Position numbers and translations under genes: made by a program
Shown: positions 1 to 8,179 of the stretch, piece by piece
Position numbering within the stretch: the stretch's first letter is position 1
Layout of the letters: the number at the start of each line of letters is the position of its first letter
DNA from: Candidatus Aminicenantota bacterium
GTDB taxonomy: Bacteria; Acidobacteriota; Aminicenantia; JAMOAD01
NCBI GenBank assembly: GCA_027031485.1
Contig: JALVQI010000077.1
Span: forward strand, 1 to 40,973
Direction of reading: 5' to 3'
DNA: 40,973 bases
Notes under the pieces: model-generated
Database searches by the model: none
The model's input: only the letters and a program-made list of their open reading frames with translations
What the model was told of the DNA's origin: nothing

Positions 1-174
1 ATAAAACATTATCCGTATAAGATGAGGCTCATAAGATTTAAAGACCCTGAAACAGGAAGAGAATTTGAATTCATAACAAATAATTTCAAGCTGTCAGCCT
101 TAACGATAGTGAAGTTATATAAAAAAACAAGCCTAATCCTCAGCTTCTCTTTCCTTACCCTCTTTTTGTTTTAA
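1..174 (+). pseudogene. IS4-family transposase C-terminal fragment (truncated)
   Basis: Frame 1 reads from the window edge to a TAA at 172-174. It contains RLIRFKDPETGREFEFITNN followed by a leucine-rich LSALTIVKLYK segment, which matches the region before the catalytic glutamate in IS4-type DDE transposases (usually F.TNNF.LPALTIA.LY..RW.IELFFKWIK). After LYK the expected RW-x-IELFFKWIK block is missing and is replaced by an unrelated hydrophobic tail. The catalytic glutamate is therefore lost and this copy should be dead. The element begins left of the window, so its full extent is unknown. Confidence 0.6.
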
Positions 175-205
175 AAAAAATTAGTTCATTTTTTAACGAT
201 TATGA

Positions 206-580
206 TTATAAAAGAGCTTCAATCTGTGATTTGTACCTATTAAATACCACTTTTACCATTCCAAGAGTTGTAGTTGTTTTAACAGAAATACCCTCGTAAT
301 ATTTACCATTTTTAAGAGAAAACATAACAGTTATAATATCAGGCCCACTAAATAACATTTCTGTCACCTTTCCCCAATTAGAATATTTATAAGCATTTAC
401 AACACTTTTAAAAGCTTCCGTAAAAGCTCCTGCAGGAATTGATAGGTCAATATTTGGGTCAGCAACAACACCCGCAAGAGGTAAACCGTCCTCTACTGAA
501 ATTACCCCGCAAGAAACGAAAGATGGCAAGTCATTTGCTAATTTTTCTTGTAATTTTTGAAATTCATCAGTTTTTGTCAT
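206..580 (-). CDS. Roadblock/LC7-domain protein
   Basis: This 124-residue cytosolic protein is essentially one roadblock/LC7 fold. An N-terminal helix is followed by a GVISVEDGLPLAGV strand-turn typical of the family, then a middle helix and a C-terminal beta-alpha segment. Bacterial roadblock proteins usually act as regulators of small Ras-like GTPases or as dimerising signalling modules; no GTPase gene is visible here. A second roadblock domain sits at the C-terminus of the response-regulator-like protein encoded upstream at 1998-3086, so the two may heterodimerise. The start has a strong AGGAGGC Shine-Dalgarno, and a good sigma-70-type promoter lies about 50 bases upstream, so the gene can be expressed alone. 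No catalytic residues are expected. Confidence 0.75.
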   Translation of the reverse strand: MTKTDEFQKLQEKLANDLPSFVSCGVISVEDGLPLAGVVADPNIDLSIPAGAFTEAFKSVVNAYKYSNWGKVTEMLFSGPDIITVMFSLKNGKYYEGISVKTTTTLGMVKVVFNRYKSQIEALL

Positions 581-627
581 TATAGCCTCCTTTTTATATG
601 TTTAATATATAACTAAACTACTTTTTA

Positions 628-656
628 ATTGTATCAGAGAAATATCAAATTTGCAA
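628..656 (-). promoter_or_regulatory. sigma-70-type promoter of the roadblock gene
   Basis: On the minus strand TTGCAA (656-651) is followed after exactly 17 bases by TACAAT (633-628). This gives a leader of roughly 45 bases before the ATG at 580. Confidence 0.55.
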
Positions 657-660
657 GATA

Positions 661-943
661 ACCTCTACCCTTAAAAACGGGTAAGTAATAAGTTAATAAG
701 AAAAAATATCATATTAAAATTTAATTGTTAGAATAGATATTATAGTTTATAAAAGAGGCAATTAAGGATAATTAAGTATGCCCATATATTTCAAAAAATA
801 GAATAAATTAATAAATAAGAATTAAATGGAGAAACTATGTTTGAAAAAGGGTAAAACCAGTAATAAAAAAAAACTGATTTTTTTTCTTTCCTTGCCCGAG
901 TTTTAATGTTCTCATTTAATGTTCTCATTTAATATAAATAATA
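661..943. other. AT-rich intergenic region with a short direct repeat
   Basis: No gene is visible in this stretch. It contains an A-run/CTGA/T-run hairpin at about 866-885 and two tandem copies of the 13-mer TTTAATGTTCTCA at 902-914 and 915-927. The hairpin could help terminate transcription leaving the histidine kinase gene, but it is AT-only and weak. Confidence 0.4.
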
Positions 944-1969
944 TTAATTTTTCTTATTAATAACTGGTATATAAATAGAAAATTGCACTCCCCACCCTTT
1001 CGGGGGCTCTTCCAGAATAATTGTTCCTCCCATTCTATTAATTAATTTTAAAGATATAGCTAACCCTATTCCCCTTTTAGCTCCCTTTATTATATCTTTC
1101 TTTGTTGAAAAATACGGGATAAAAATTTTTTCTTTAATATTATCAGGGATCGGAAGGCCATTGTTTCTATAAATTAACTTAATAAAATAATCACTAAACC
1201 TCTCCACCTCAATACTTATTTTATCCCCATCTTTTAAAACTTGATTAGAATTTAATAATAAATTCAAAACAACTTGATAAATAATATTCTTATCAGCATA
1301 AACAATTATATTCTCATCAATATCAACTTCTATATTTATGTTTCTGCTTTCAAAAATTACAAGATTATCATTTATTATCAAATCAATAATATCTTTAAGA
1401 TTTATATATTCCATATTTAGTTTTTTATTTATTGAGAAATTTCTTATATAAGTTAAATAATCAGATATTCTGTCAACTCCCTTAATCGCTACATTTAAAT
1501 AATATCTCTTTTTGTCTTCACTCCAGGAGTCAATATTTTGCAGCATAACTTCAAGAGCAGTTCTGACTGAAGTCAAAGGGTTCCCAATCTCGTGAGATAT
1601 TTCAGAAACTACATTAGAAATTATTTTGAACCCAATTTCCTCTTTTGTTACTCTAAAATCAATCATTTCTTTTTTAATCATTATAATATAAAAGCTTGAA
1701 AATAAAGGAGACACACTATATTTATAGTTTTTATTTACATCGAGTGTAACCTCATGAATATTAAAAGTTTCATTGAACTTCTTGCTTTTGATATAATTAA
1801 AAACTTCTTTCAATAATTCTCTTTTTATTTTATCTTCCAATAAATCAAAATAAGAATTTGAGAATACTGTTTTTCTTTTTTCTATGTCAATGATTAAAAT
1901 AGCTATATCGGCTTTTTCTAATAATGAAAAAATAAATTCTTCTTTCCCCCCCCCCAATGAGCTATTCAA
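944..1969 (-). CDS. Sensor histidine kinase (soluble, PAS-like)
   Basis: This cytosolic kinase has no membrane segment. The first 110 residues look like a PAS-type sensor. The HisKA dimerisation box SEISHEIGNPLTSV carries the phospho-acceptor His126, and the HATPase domain shows an N-box (NLLLNSNQVL) and a G-box (RGIGLAISL). It lies 28 bases after the receiver-DUF4388-roadblock gene and probably phosphorylates that protein. The first start codon in frame is TTG at 1969, without a convincing Shine-Dalgarno. Immediately after it lies a run of ten G at 1946-1955 encoding three glycines. A change in tract length would shift the frame after only eight codons, so expression may be phase-variable. 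The alternative is a downstream start that uses the G-tract as part of its ribosome site. Confidence 0.85.
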   Translation of the reverse strand: MNSSLGGGKEEFIFSLLEKADIAILIIDIEKRKTVFSNSYFDLLEDKIKRELLKEVFNYIKSKKFNETFNIHEVTLDVNKNYKYSVSPLFSSFYIIMIKKEMIDFRVTKEEIGFKIISNVVSEISHEIGNPLTSVRTALEVMLQNIDSWSEDKKRYYLNVAIKGVDRISDYLTYIRNFSINKKLNMEYINLKDIIDLIINDNLVIFESRNINIEVDIDENIIVYADKNIIYQVVLNLLLNSNQVLKDGDKISIEVERFSDYFIKLIYRNNGLPIPDNIKEKIFIPYFSTKKDIIKGAKRGIGLAISLKLINRMGGTIILEEPPKGWGVQFSIYIPVINKKN

Positions 1970-1997
1970 TTTTCTAAATTAAGTACTGAAAATCTCA

Positions 1998-3086
1998 TTA
2001 GAATTGTGGTTGCAATGCTTCAACAAATTTTTTCATATGAAATCTGACTATCCCTATATTGACATTCTTTTTTAACAATACCCCCATAGCTGCTTTCCCA
2101 GGAACAATACAGGTATGGACAAAAGTGAAGTTTTCCGTGTGAGTTTCAATAAAATTTGTTGTTCCTATACCCATTTTTTCACATACTTCCCGAGCAGCTT
2201 TATAGAGTTTAATTGCGTGCTTCCCCACCCGTTCAAAAGTAATGTCCCTTGAGGTAGATATAGACTTCAAAATTTTTCCTGAGCCATCATATATCCCTGC
2301 CGCTACAAAACCACTTATTGTTTCCATTTCTTTAAAAAATTCGTCAAACATTTTACCCTCCTTTTTCTCTTCTTCAAATTTTTCTTTATTATTATTCTTA
2401 TTTATTTGTTCATCCATGTTTTTCACAATAGTTAATATTAATTCATTAAACGGAGTTTTTATAGTAGTTTTAATCTTCTGATTTTTGTATCCTATCAGAG
2501 ATATATCAGCATTTTTTCTTTGAATTAATTCCATCAAGGCATCTTTTCCCTCATAGTTCATAAACTCTGCCTGAATTATTTCCCCATTTTTTGTATATAT
2601 AAAACCTTCTTGTCCTTTACAATTAACTTTAATTATCAAACTTTTTCTTTCAATATTTATAATTTGCAAAACGGTTAACAAATCTATTGAATCAAAATTC
2701 ACAAGATTTTCTTCATCTTCAGATAATATCGCCTTCAATTTTTTAATAAACCAATCAAGTTTAAATGGTTTTGATATAATCTCTAAAATACCAAATGATC
2801 GTATTTTCTTTATATCAATTTCATTGCTATAGGCAGACATAACTATGATTTTACCCATATATGATTTTTTTCTAAGATATAATATCAAATCAATACCGCT
2901 TTTCTCAGGCATTCTTATATCTGTTATTATCAAATCATATTTATTTTTCTCAATTTTTTTAATAGCTTCATCAACAGAAAAACAAATATCAGCAGATAAA
3001 AAATCAGACATAGAACTCAGCCCTTCTTGAAGGCTTCTTAAAAAGAATTCCTCATCATCTACAAGTAATATCCTTTTCCGGTTCAC
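1998..3086 (-). CDS. Response regulator: receiver-DUF4388-roadblock protein
   Basis: Three domains are visible. A receiver occupies residues 1-125, with the acidic pair in LLVDDEEF, phospho-acceptor Asp in DLIITDIRMP (about residue 55), and a conserved Lys in SKPF. A DUF4388/PATAN-type domain follows at about 130-225 (FDSIDLLTVLQIINIERKS). After a Lys/Glu/Asn-rich linker, a C-terminal roadblock domain begins at MFDEFFKEMETISGF. There is no DNA-binding output, so signalling is probably through protein contacts, perhaps with the roadblock protein at 206-580. I chose GTG at 3086 because VNRKRILLVDDEE is a typical receiver start. The frame stays open to a TTG at 3122, but the extra residues are hydrophobic and unlike the family. 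It forms an operon with the kinase downstream. Confidence 0.8.
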   Translation of the reverse strand: MNRKRILLVDDEEFFLRSLQEGLSSMSDFLSADICFSVDEAIKKIEKNKYDLIITDIRMPEKSGIDLILYLRKKSYMGKIIVMSAYSNEIDIKKIRSFGILEIISKPFKLDWFIKKLKAILSEDEENLVNFDSIDLLTVLQIINIERKSLIIKVNCKGQEGFIYTKNGEIIQAEFMNYEGKDALMELIQRKNADISLIGYKNQKIKTTIKTPFNELILTIVKNMDEQINKNNNKEKFEEEKKEGKMFDEFFKEMETISGFVAAGIYDGSGKILKSISTSRDITFERVGKHAIKLYKAAREVCEKMGIGTTNFIETHTENFTFVHTCIVPGKAAMGVLLKKNVNIGIVRFHMKKFVEALQPQF

Positions 3087-3312
3087 CAATAAAATTGTAC
3101 TAAAATAAAATAATAATGTCAATGATACCCCCCAAAAATCGGAAATTATCTTAAAATTTCAGTTATCTTATACAACTTTTTAGTATTTTCATAGGTTTTT
3201 TTATTTTTGCTCTTAAATCTTTAACTTAATAAAATCTTTTAGCAAAAGATTTGTGCAATATCTTTACTTTATAATTCCCTAAAATTCAAACCTCAAGCCT
3301 TTGCCTCATTTA

Positions 3313-4161
3313 TTATAAATTATTTCTTATAATTTCATAAATCTCATAAGGCGTTTTATCAGTTTTTTCGCTTAAAGCTCTCAAGGTATCCTTTTCTGTT
3401 GCCTCTATTCCATTCCTTTTTAAAATTTCAATAATTTTTTCGGGAGTTGTTTTAAGTTCAATACTTAAAACTTTTAAACTCATTCTTCCATAACCTCTCC
3501 TTGGAACTTCACCTTCTTCATTTGTTTTCCGTTTTTCCAAATCTTTCCCTGTTTTTTCCTTAATTTTATTAAAAAGTTCGCTTGGAGTCAGTCCATTGTC
3601 GTTCGCTATTTCTTGAATTGTTTTATTCTTATCTTTTACCTTTATTCCGGTTTCATTAAATAGTTTGAAAATATCCTCAGGTTTCATTTCAGTATATTTT
3701 GCAATTTCCTGAACCGTTAATCGTTCTGCGTGAGGAACAGGAGGCTCGCTCTCTTTCTTTTCCCAAGATTCGCTGATATTCTCACCGAGCTCATATACAT
3801 ATGAAATGGGAGGAATATTAAAAATTGATCCTATTGAAAAGATAAGAACAACAATAAGTGTTGCATAAATTTCTTTTTTATGTTTAAGCTTATTTTTTAA
3901 CTTTGATTTAAGATAGTGTATGAGTGGTTTCCAATTATAGACAATATGCAAAACAGCTATACCTACAAATAAGTATCCGAATACTGTATGCCATGCCTGC
4001 CACTGAGATTTAGTCAAACTAAAAAGCTTCCAATTGGTCCAATTCGCAACTCTTCCAGGCGGAACAATGTAGAGAATTATTCCTGTAATAGCCTCTATTG
4101 TAAAAGATAGAAACATCATAAAACTTGTAAAAACTCTCCATTTAAATTTTTTATTATCCAT
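3313..4161 (-). CDS. DUF4405 membrane protein with C-terminal helical repeats
   Basis: The first 110 residues hold three predicted membrane helices of the DUF4405 type. Two histidines (in QAWHTVFGY and LHIVYNW) sit where cytochrome-b-like proteins of this family hold haem, so it may pass electrons between quinones and extracytoplasmic partners; haem binding is inferred. The C-terminal half is soluble and contains related helical repeats of the form IxEIAxxxGLTPxELFxxI at about 150-205 and 225-280, which resemble small winged or SAP-like modules. The start has an AGGAGG Shine-Dalgarno. The gene is last in the leftward electron-transfer operon, 30 bases after the NapH-like gene. It may anchor or receive electrons from the ferredoxins encoded upstream. 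Confidence 0.7.
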   Translation of the reverse strand: MDNKKFKWRVFTSFMMFLSFTIEAITGIILYIVPPGRVANWTNWKLFSLTKSQWQAWHTVFGYLFVGIAVLHIVYNWKPLIHYLKSKLKNKLKHKKEIYATLIVVLIFSIGSIFNIPPISYVYELGENISESWEKKESEPPVPHAERLTVQEIAKYTEMKPEDIFKLFNETGIKVKDKNKTIQEIANDNGLTPSELFNKIKEKTGKDLEKRKTNEEGEVPRRGYGRMSLKVLSIELKTTPEKIIEILKRNGIEATEKDTLRALSEKTDKTPYEIYEIIRNNL

Positions 4162-4191
4162 TCTATCCTCCTTTTTGCATTATTTTATCAT

Positions 4192-4854
4192 TTAGAATAA
4201 TTTATCACAATCAAGACAGTGCATAGGGCACCTTCTTTCACATTCAAGACAGGAAAAACAATACTCCTTATTTATAACAGGAGCCTCTTTCATTGTTAAT
4301 GTTTGTGCAGGACATTTTCTCTCACATATGTTTTTATGTATACACTTTTCAGGCTTTTTTAACTTAATATCAAACAATCCGATTTTACTAATTATTCCTA
4401 AAAGAGCCCCCAATGGACAAACATATCTGCAAAAGGGCCTGTAAATAAAGATGGAAGAAAACAGAAGAATTCCGAGAAAGATAACAAGCACAGTTGTTCC
4501 TTCAAGATTAAAGAGAACTTTAAAAGGATCCATTTTATTAAAAATTCTATGCCCCTTGATAATCGGATAGAAAATAATAAGAAAAAGAAAGAAATATCTT
4601 GCTTTTTTCAGGATATTGTCTAATGTTTTAGGCACTCTTATCGCAAAACTTTCTCTGTATAAAAATTCCTGAACAGCTCCTTTGTGACATACCCAACCGC
4701 AAAAAATATTCCCGAAGAAGTAAACAACAGCAAACAAAATTCCCAATCTGAACAGAGAAACACCCAAATTTGAATACCTCCCCATACCTATATACATAAA
4801 GATTGATTCAAGAGAGCCTGTCGAACATAGACAGCTTCCCTGATAAAATCCCAA
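4192..4854 (-). CDS. NapH/NosR-like membrane 4Fe-4S ferredoxin
   Basis: This is a polytopic membrane protein with the NapH-family patterns CGWVCHKGAVQEF and RPFCRYVCPLGALLG on the cytoplasmic side of membrane helices. Two C-terminal 4Fe-4S sites follow (CIHKNICERKCP and CFSCLECERRCPMHCLDC). Relatives accept electrons from quinol and feed periplasmic or cytoplasmic redox enzymes. The N-terminus is uncertain. TTG at 4854 is the first usual start codon in frame, but it lacks a ribosome site, and the frame stays open upstream for 15 codons of plausible membrane sequence (YWLRYVTLISSLAYLG) back to a TAA next to an A9 tract. Initiation at a rare ATT or coupling to the small gene upstream is possible. 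Confidence 0.8.
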   Translation of the reverse strand: MGFYQGSCLCSTGSLESIFMYIGMGRYSNLGVSLFRLGILFAVVYFFGNIFCGWVCHKGAVQEFLYRESFAIRVPKTLDNILKKARYFFLFLIIFYPIIKGHRIFNKMDPFKVLFNLEGTTVLVIFLGILLFSSIFIYRPFCRYVCPLGALLGIISKIGLFDIKLKKPEKCIHKNICERKCPAQTLTMKEAPVINKEYCFSCLECERRCPMHCLDCDKLF

Positions 4855-4905
4855 ATAGGCAAGAGAAGAGATTAAGGTTACATAGCGTAACCAATAAATT
4901 TTTTT

Positions 4906-5061
4906 TTAAAAACCGTATGTGGCAATAAAAAGTATTGCAAACAAAATATAAAATTTAAAAGGAAGTCTAAAACTCCCTTTTAATAAAATAAGCTTTATTG
5001 ATATTGAAATTAAAATTATAAAAATAAGAACACCTAAAATTATTTTATTCCTTCTTGTCAT
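4906..5061 (-). CDS. Small membrane protein (51 aa), translationally coupled
   Basis: A short frame of 51 codons starts with an ATG that overlaps the TGA of the preceding gene (ATGA). It begins MTRRNKIILGVLIFIILIS and contains two hydrophobic helices. It ends at TAA (4906-4908), directly before the A9 run that precedes the NapH-like reading frame, and it is in the same frame as that gene. It may be an independent small subunit, or the original N-terminus of the NapH-like protein separated by one stop codon. The position in the operon and the stop-start overlap support translation. Confidence 0.5.
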   Translation of the reverse strand: MTRRNKIILGVLIFIILISISIKLILLKGSFRLPFKFYILFAILFIATYGF

Positions 5062-5417
5062 TTTTCCGCTTTAACCTTTAGTTCTCCCTCTGATATTCCT
5101 TTTTTTGTACATTCTCTGATTATTTTTAAACTCCCTTTTTCTGCTGTCAATTTAATTTTTATCTTTCTTGAAAAATCTCCCTTTTTTATTTTCACCCATT
5201 TCCCCATCTCAACTATTTTAATTCCTTTTGTTTCATATTCAGTATCATCTAAGGTTATTTCACACTTTCTGTGTTCATATTTAAGATGAAGAATTACTGT
5301 TGTAGTTTCTCCTTTTTTAAGCTTTACTTCAACTGGCTCAAACTCTATGATACAGCTTAATGCGGGAACAATCCCTAAAAATAAAAGAATTACAAAAAAT
5401 GAAATTATTTTTTTCAT
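5058..5417 (-). CDS. Small exported beta-rich protein
   Basis: A clear signal peptide (MKKIISFFVILLFLGIVPALSC) precedes about 97 residues rich in alternating Lys/Glu beta strands with cysteines in the mature part. The sequence FEPVEVKLKKGETTTVILHL suggests an immunoglobulin-like or copper-resistance-type beta sandwich. The cysteine at the cleavage site could make it a lipoprotein, although the lipobox (ALSC) is imperfect. It has an AGGAGGT Shine-Dalgarno and sits between the beta-barrel and NapH-like genes, so it is likely a periplasmic accessory of the redox complex. I do not recognise a family. Confidence 0.6.
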   Translation of the reverse strand: MKKIISFFVILLFLGIVPALSCIIEFEPVEVKLKKGETTTVILHLKYEHRKCEITLDDTEYETKGIKIVEMGKWVKIKKGDFSRKIKIKLTAEKGSLKIIRECTKKGISEGELKVKAEK

Positions 5418-5427
5418 CTTTACCTCC

Positions 5428-6642
5428 TTAAATTACTAATCTTAGATTTAGTGATATTTGAGAGCCTGTATAAACTCCGCTCCACACAGCATAGGTTGTA
5501 ATTATCTTAAACTTTCCAATTCTGTCCAGATTCAATTCAGTTGTAAAAATCTTAAACCTCTCCCTTTTGTTCAGACTAAGCTCAATAGTTGTGTCAAATT
5601 CATCTGAGACAAAATTAAAATAACTATCTTCAGAATTCAAGTAATATCCGAACCTTATAGAAAATCTTTTAAAAAAAGACGGGCAAAAACTAATTTCCCA
5701 CCCGTAAATATTTCCCTGTCTTACAGTAAAATCTTGCCTCTCACTAATATGTATAGCCCCGAAAATAGGAGTAAACACTACATCTTTTTCTGTACTTCCG
5801 TATAAATATCTTAATCTAACCAGAAAATTTCCAATTTTATCTAAAGTCATCATTTTCTGGAGATTGCCATAAAAACCTATGGCTATTTCATTAGCTTTAT
5901 CAAAATGCTGAATGATAAATTCTGAAAAGATCTGTAGAGCTTCAGTGACTCTTATTTTTGAATACAAGCTAACATTGTTTGTCCTCATATCTGAGTTATC
6001 TGTTTGAGTTCTTAAATAAAAAAGCCCGAATTCATTTCTTTTGATTCTAAAAGTATAATTTAGAAAAGCCATCTTTATATCATCCCGCTGAGTATGAGAA
6101 AGATTTTTCCACCATGGCCTGTAATTATGGGAAAAACATTTTTGACATCCTGTAGCTTCTCTGGGAGTATAGATCGTATATATTCCCGTACCACCGGAAA
6201 GATAGTTCTTTTCTCCGATTTTAAAAGTAATACCATCAAAAAAATCATCAAGGAGTAATCCTGTGGCAACTGTTATTTCCTGTCTTCCAAATGTTAAAGA
6301 AAAGGAGTCACTAAAATGTTTTTCAATATTAAGTCTTCTTATTTGAAAAAGGTATATTTGAGGTGAGTTATTACAGGATTTAATTTTTTTTTCTTTATAA
6401 ATTCCTTCAAACTGAAAAGAGATATTATCCCCTTCATAACTCAATGCAGAAGAAACCCCTCCCAAAAAAAAATTCTCGTTTTTATTATTGTAAAAGAATG
6501 TTTTGATTTCAAACTCCCAGAAAAAATTTGAGTTTTCTTTTTGGACTAAATTTGTAAACAATCCGGAAGGAGAATCATCTGAATAAACAGAGGCATTTAA
6601 TAATATAACAAATATAAGAAAAAGATAGATTCTCTTTCTCAT
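5428..6642 (-). CDS. Outer-membrane beta-barrel protein
   Basis: The 404-residue product begins with a signal peptide (MRKRIYLFLIFVILLNASVYS). The rest alternates amphipathic strands and polar turns, with many aromatic girdle residues and a hydrophobic C-terminal strand, as in outer-membrane barrels. There is a CQKCF motif near residue 165. The start ATG overlaps the stop of the polyferredoxin gene (ATGA), indicating translational coupling. By analogy with porin-cytochrome conduits it could house or pair with the exported polyferredoxin and allow electron transfer across the outer membrane, but this is inference from linkage only. A related-looking barrel is encoded on the opposite arm of the locus (8682-9875). 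Confidence 0.7.
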   Translation of the reverse strand: MRKRIYLFLIFVILLNASVYSDDSPSGLFTNLVQKENSNFFWEFEIKTFFYNNKNENFFLGGVSSALSYEGDNISFQFEGIYKEKKIKSCNNSPQIYLFQIRRLNIEKHFSDSFSLTFGRQEITVATGLLLDDFFDGITFKIGEKNYLSGGTGIYTIYTPREATGCQKCFSHNYRPWWKNLSHTQRDDIKMAFLNYTFRIKRNEFGLFYLRTQTDNSDMRTNNVSLYSKIRVTEALQIFSEFIIQHFDKANEIAIGFYGNLQKMMTLDKIGNFLVRLRYLYGSTEKDVVFTPIFGAIHISERQDFTVRQGNIYGWEISFCPSFFKRFSIRFGYYLNSEDSYFNFVSDEFDTTIELSLNKRERFKIFTTELNLDRIGKFKIITTYAVWSGVYTGSQISLNLRLVI

Positions 6643-7412
6643 TTTTTAATCCTCTTTATTGCATTAAATTCACAGTGAGAAATACAGGAAGTACAGGCGG
6701 TGCATCTGTCTTCCAGAATTTTTGCCTTAAAAAGCTCTCCTTTAATTGCTCCGGTAGGGCAAACAGCATAGCACTTACCACAGTTTGTACACTTTTCCTT
6801 ATCCATAATAGCCGGAGTGCCTTTAATCACAGCATTGTATTTACAAACTTCATAGCAGTTTCCACAATAGGTACATTTATCTTGATCAATATGGGCTTCT
6901 GCTTTTTCAATTGCTCCGTATCTGCAAACATTATAGCAATCACCGCACTTTACACATAAAGATGTGTTTATCTCAGCTTTACTGCCTACCATTGATATTG
7001 CATTATATTGGCAAATATCAACACAATCTCCGCATCCCGTGCATCTTCCTCTTCTAACATGATAGTATTCAGGGTCAAAAGTTATAGCATTGCCTTCACA
7101 TACCTTTGCACAATCTCCGCATCCCACGCAATTGGGAGAATCTATATCAAAACCTCTCTGCTCCACATGGATTGCATCATAATCGCAAACATCCTGACAT
7201 AAACCGCAACCAACGCATTCTTCCTCAACAACATAGAAACTGCTTTTACGAGGGAGGTAAATAGCATTGTAACTACAATAATCAAGGCACTCTCCGCAAC
7301 CCACACATCTGTTTTCATCTATATATATAACTTCAGTATAACCCTGCTTAATGCACCCTTTCAAAACAGATACAAGCAAAGGCAAAGTTAATAAAAAATC
7401 TCTCCTTTTCAT
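6639..7412 (-). CDS. Exported polyferredoxin with eight 4Fe-4S motifs
   Basis: The mature protein consists almost entirely of repeated CxxCxxCxxxC sites: CVGCGECLDYC, CVGCGLCQDVC, CVGCGDCAKVC, CTGCGDCVDIC, CVKCGDCYNVC, CTYCGNCYEVC, CTNCGKCYAVC and CTACTSCISHC. That gives eight potential 4Fe-4S clusters in 257 residues, spaced about 28 residues apart, enough for a molecular wire. The N-terminus MKRRDFLLTLPLLVSVLKGC has an RR pair typical of Tat export and a lipobox-like LKGC, so folded export and lipid anchoring are likely. Only one site ends in the classical CP. It is coupled by overlap to the beta-barrel gene and lies downstream of the OB-like gene in the sigma-54-controlled operon. Confidence 0.85.
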   Translation of the reverse strand: MKRRDFLLTLPLLVSVLKGCIKQGYTEVIYIDENRCVGCGECLDYCSYNAIYLPRKSSFYVVEEECVGCGLCQDVCDYDAIHVEQRGFDIDSPNCVGCGDCAKVCEGNAITFDPEYYHVRRGRCTGCGDCVDICQYNAISMVGSKAEINTSLCVKCGDCYNVCRYGAIEKAEAHIDQDKCTYCGNCYEVCKYNAVIKGTPAIMDKEKCTNCGKCYAVCPTGAIKGELFKAKILEDRCTACTSCISHCEFNAIKRIKK

Positions 7413-7448
7413 TTCATCTCCAAATAAAAACAGAGTTTTATTAATAGC

Positions 7449-7471
7449 GGAAAGGGAAAATCTCCCTTTCC
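7449..7471 (-). terminator. Intergenic hairpin in the redox operon
   Basis: Nine-base arms (GGAAAGGGA and TCCCTTTCC) flank a 5-base loop between the OB-like gene and the polyferredoxin gene. No T-run follows directly on the minus strand, so it is more likely an mRNA stabiliser or processing site that sets different levels of the two products than a full terminator. Confidence 0.5.
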
Positions 7472-7496
7472 ACTAATTTTAAAAGAAGGTGTGCAT

Positions 7497-7967
7497 CTAA
7501 AATCTTTTTCTACCACGGCCCTGTCCTCTACCTCTTCCGGAGCCTCTCCCATGACTATTGTTTACCCCTGCCCAGAGAGGAAAGCCATTGGAATCTCTAA
7601 ATTTTATTTCTTTTCCTATATAATTAATTTTTGAAGCTGTTATTAAAGGTTTATTATCATAGGTAACTTTTGAACCTGTCACATTGATCGTATCCCCGAC
7701 TTTAAACATTATTTTGTTTTTTTCAAGATACCAATATGGGGCAGTTATAATATCAATAGGTCCATCCTTTGTTTGAACTTTTAACCTTGTTGTCGTATAA
7801 ACTCTCATCTTTACGGAATCTACGGAAATAATCTTACCTTCAACCCTTGTGATAGTATTAGGATTAAAATACAGTGGCCTATTGCTGCTTCTCCTGTAAT
7901 AATTTTGTGAAAAAACTACTCCTGAAAGTAATACAAATAAAATTAATAAAAGACTTAATTTTTTCAT
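7497..7967 (-). CDS. Exported OB-like protein with RG-rich tail (paralogue 1)
   Basis: The signal peptide MKKLSLLLILFVLLSGVVFS is followed by a compact beta domain with VEGKIISVDS, a central DGPIDIITAPYWYLE strand pair, GDTINVTGSKV, and a closing FRDSNGFPLWAG. This pattern resembles small OB-fold exported domains. The C-terminus is an RG-rich tail (GRGSGRGRGQGRGRKRF). The gene at 9886-10335 on the other arm encodes a clear paralogue with the same VEGKI and FGFPLWRG signatures and a basic tail. The exact role is unknown; the tail suggests binding to an anionic ligand, mineral or nucleic acid. It is the first gene after the leftward sigma-54-like promoter and has a strong AGGAGGAG ribosome site. 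Confidence 0.65.
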   Translation of the reverse strand: MKKLSLLLILFVLLSGVVFSQNYYRRSSNRPLYFNPNTITRVEGKIISVDSVKMRVYTTTRLKVQTKDGPIDIITAPYWYLEKNKIMFKVGDTINVTGSKVTYDNKPLITASKINYIGKEIKFRDSNGFPLWAGVNNSHGRGSGRGRGQGRGRKRF

Positions 7968-7999
7968 TTTTCTCCTCCTAAAATTTGATAAACAACAAA

Positions 8000-8015
8000 T
8001 TCAAATTCTGTGCCA
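8000..8015 (-). promoter_or_regulatory. sigma-54 (RpoN) promoter, leftward
   Basis: On the minus strand TGGCAC at 8015-8010 is followed by AGAAT and TTGAA at 8004-8000. This closely matches TGGCAC-N5-TTGCA and lies 33 bases before the ATG of the OB-like gene, allowing a short leader. Confidence 0.6.
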
Positions 8016-8068
8016 TTTTTTAAAAGCCTTTTATTTGCTTGTTTTGTTATGTTTAGCTAAAGAAAATA

Positions 8069-8104
8069 TCGCAAAAAACTGTGAGTGTTCGCAAAATATT
8101 GCGA
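8069..8104. promoter_or_regulatory. Two helically phased activator sites (UAS)
   Basis: TCGCAA-N4-TTGCGA at 8089-8104 has perfect 6-base arms. A weaker copy (TCGCAA-N4-CTGTGA) lies exactly 20 bases upstream at 8069-8084. Two sites two helical turns apart, placed between two divergent sigma-54-like promoters, are the usual layout for an NtrC-family activator. The activator is probably the one encoded at 11550-12920. Confidence 0.6.
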
Positions 8105-8179
8105 TTTTTAGTTAAATAAAAAATTTTAAGATTCTTTTTTTACCTTATTATTTATTAATTCTATAGAGATTTTTTAAAT

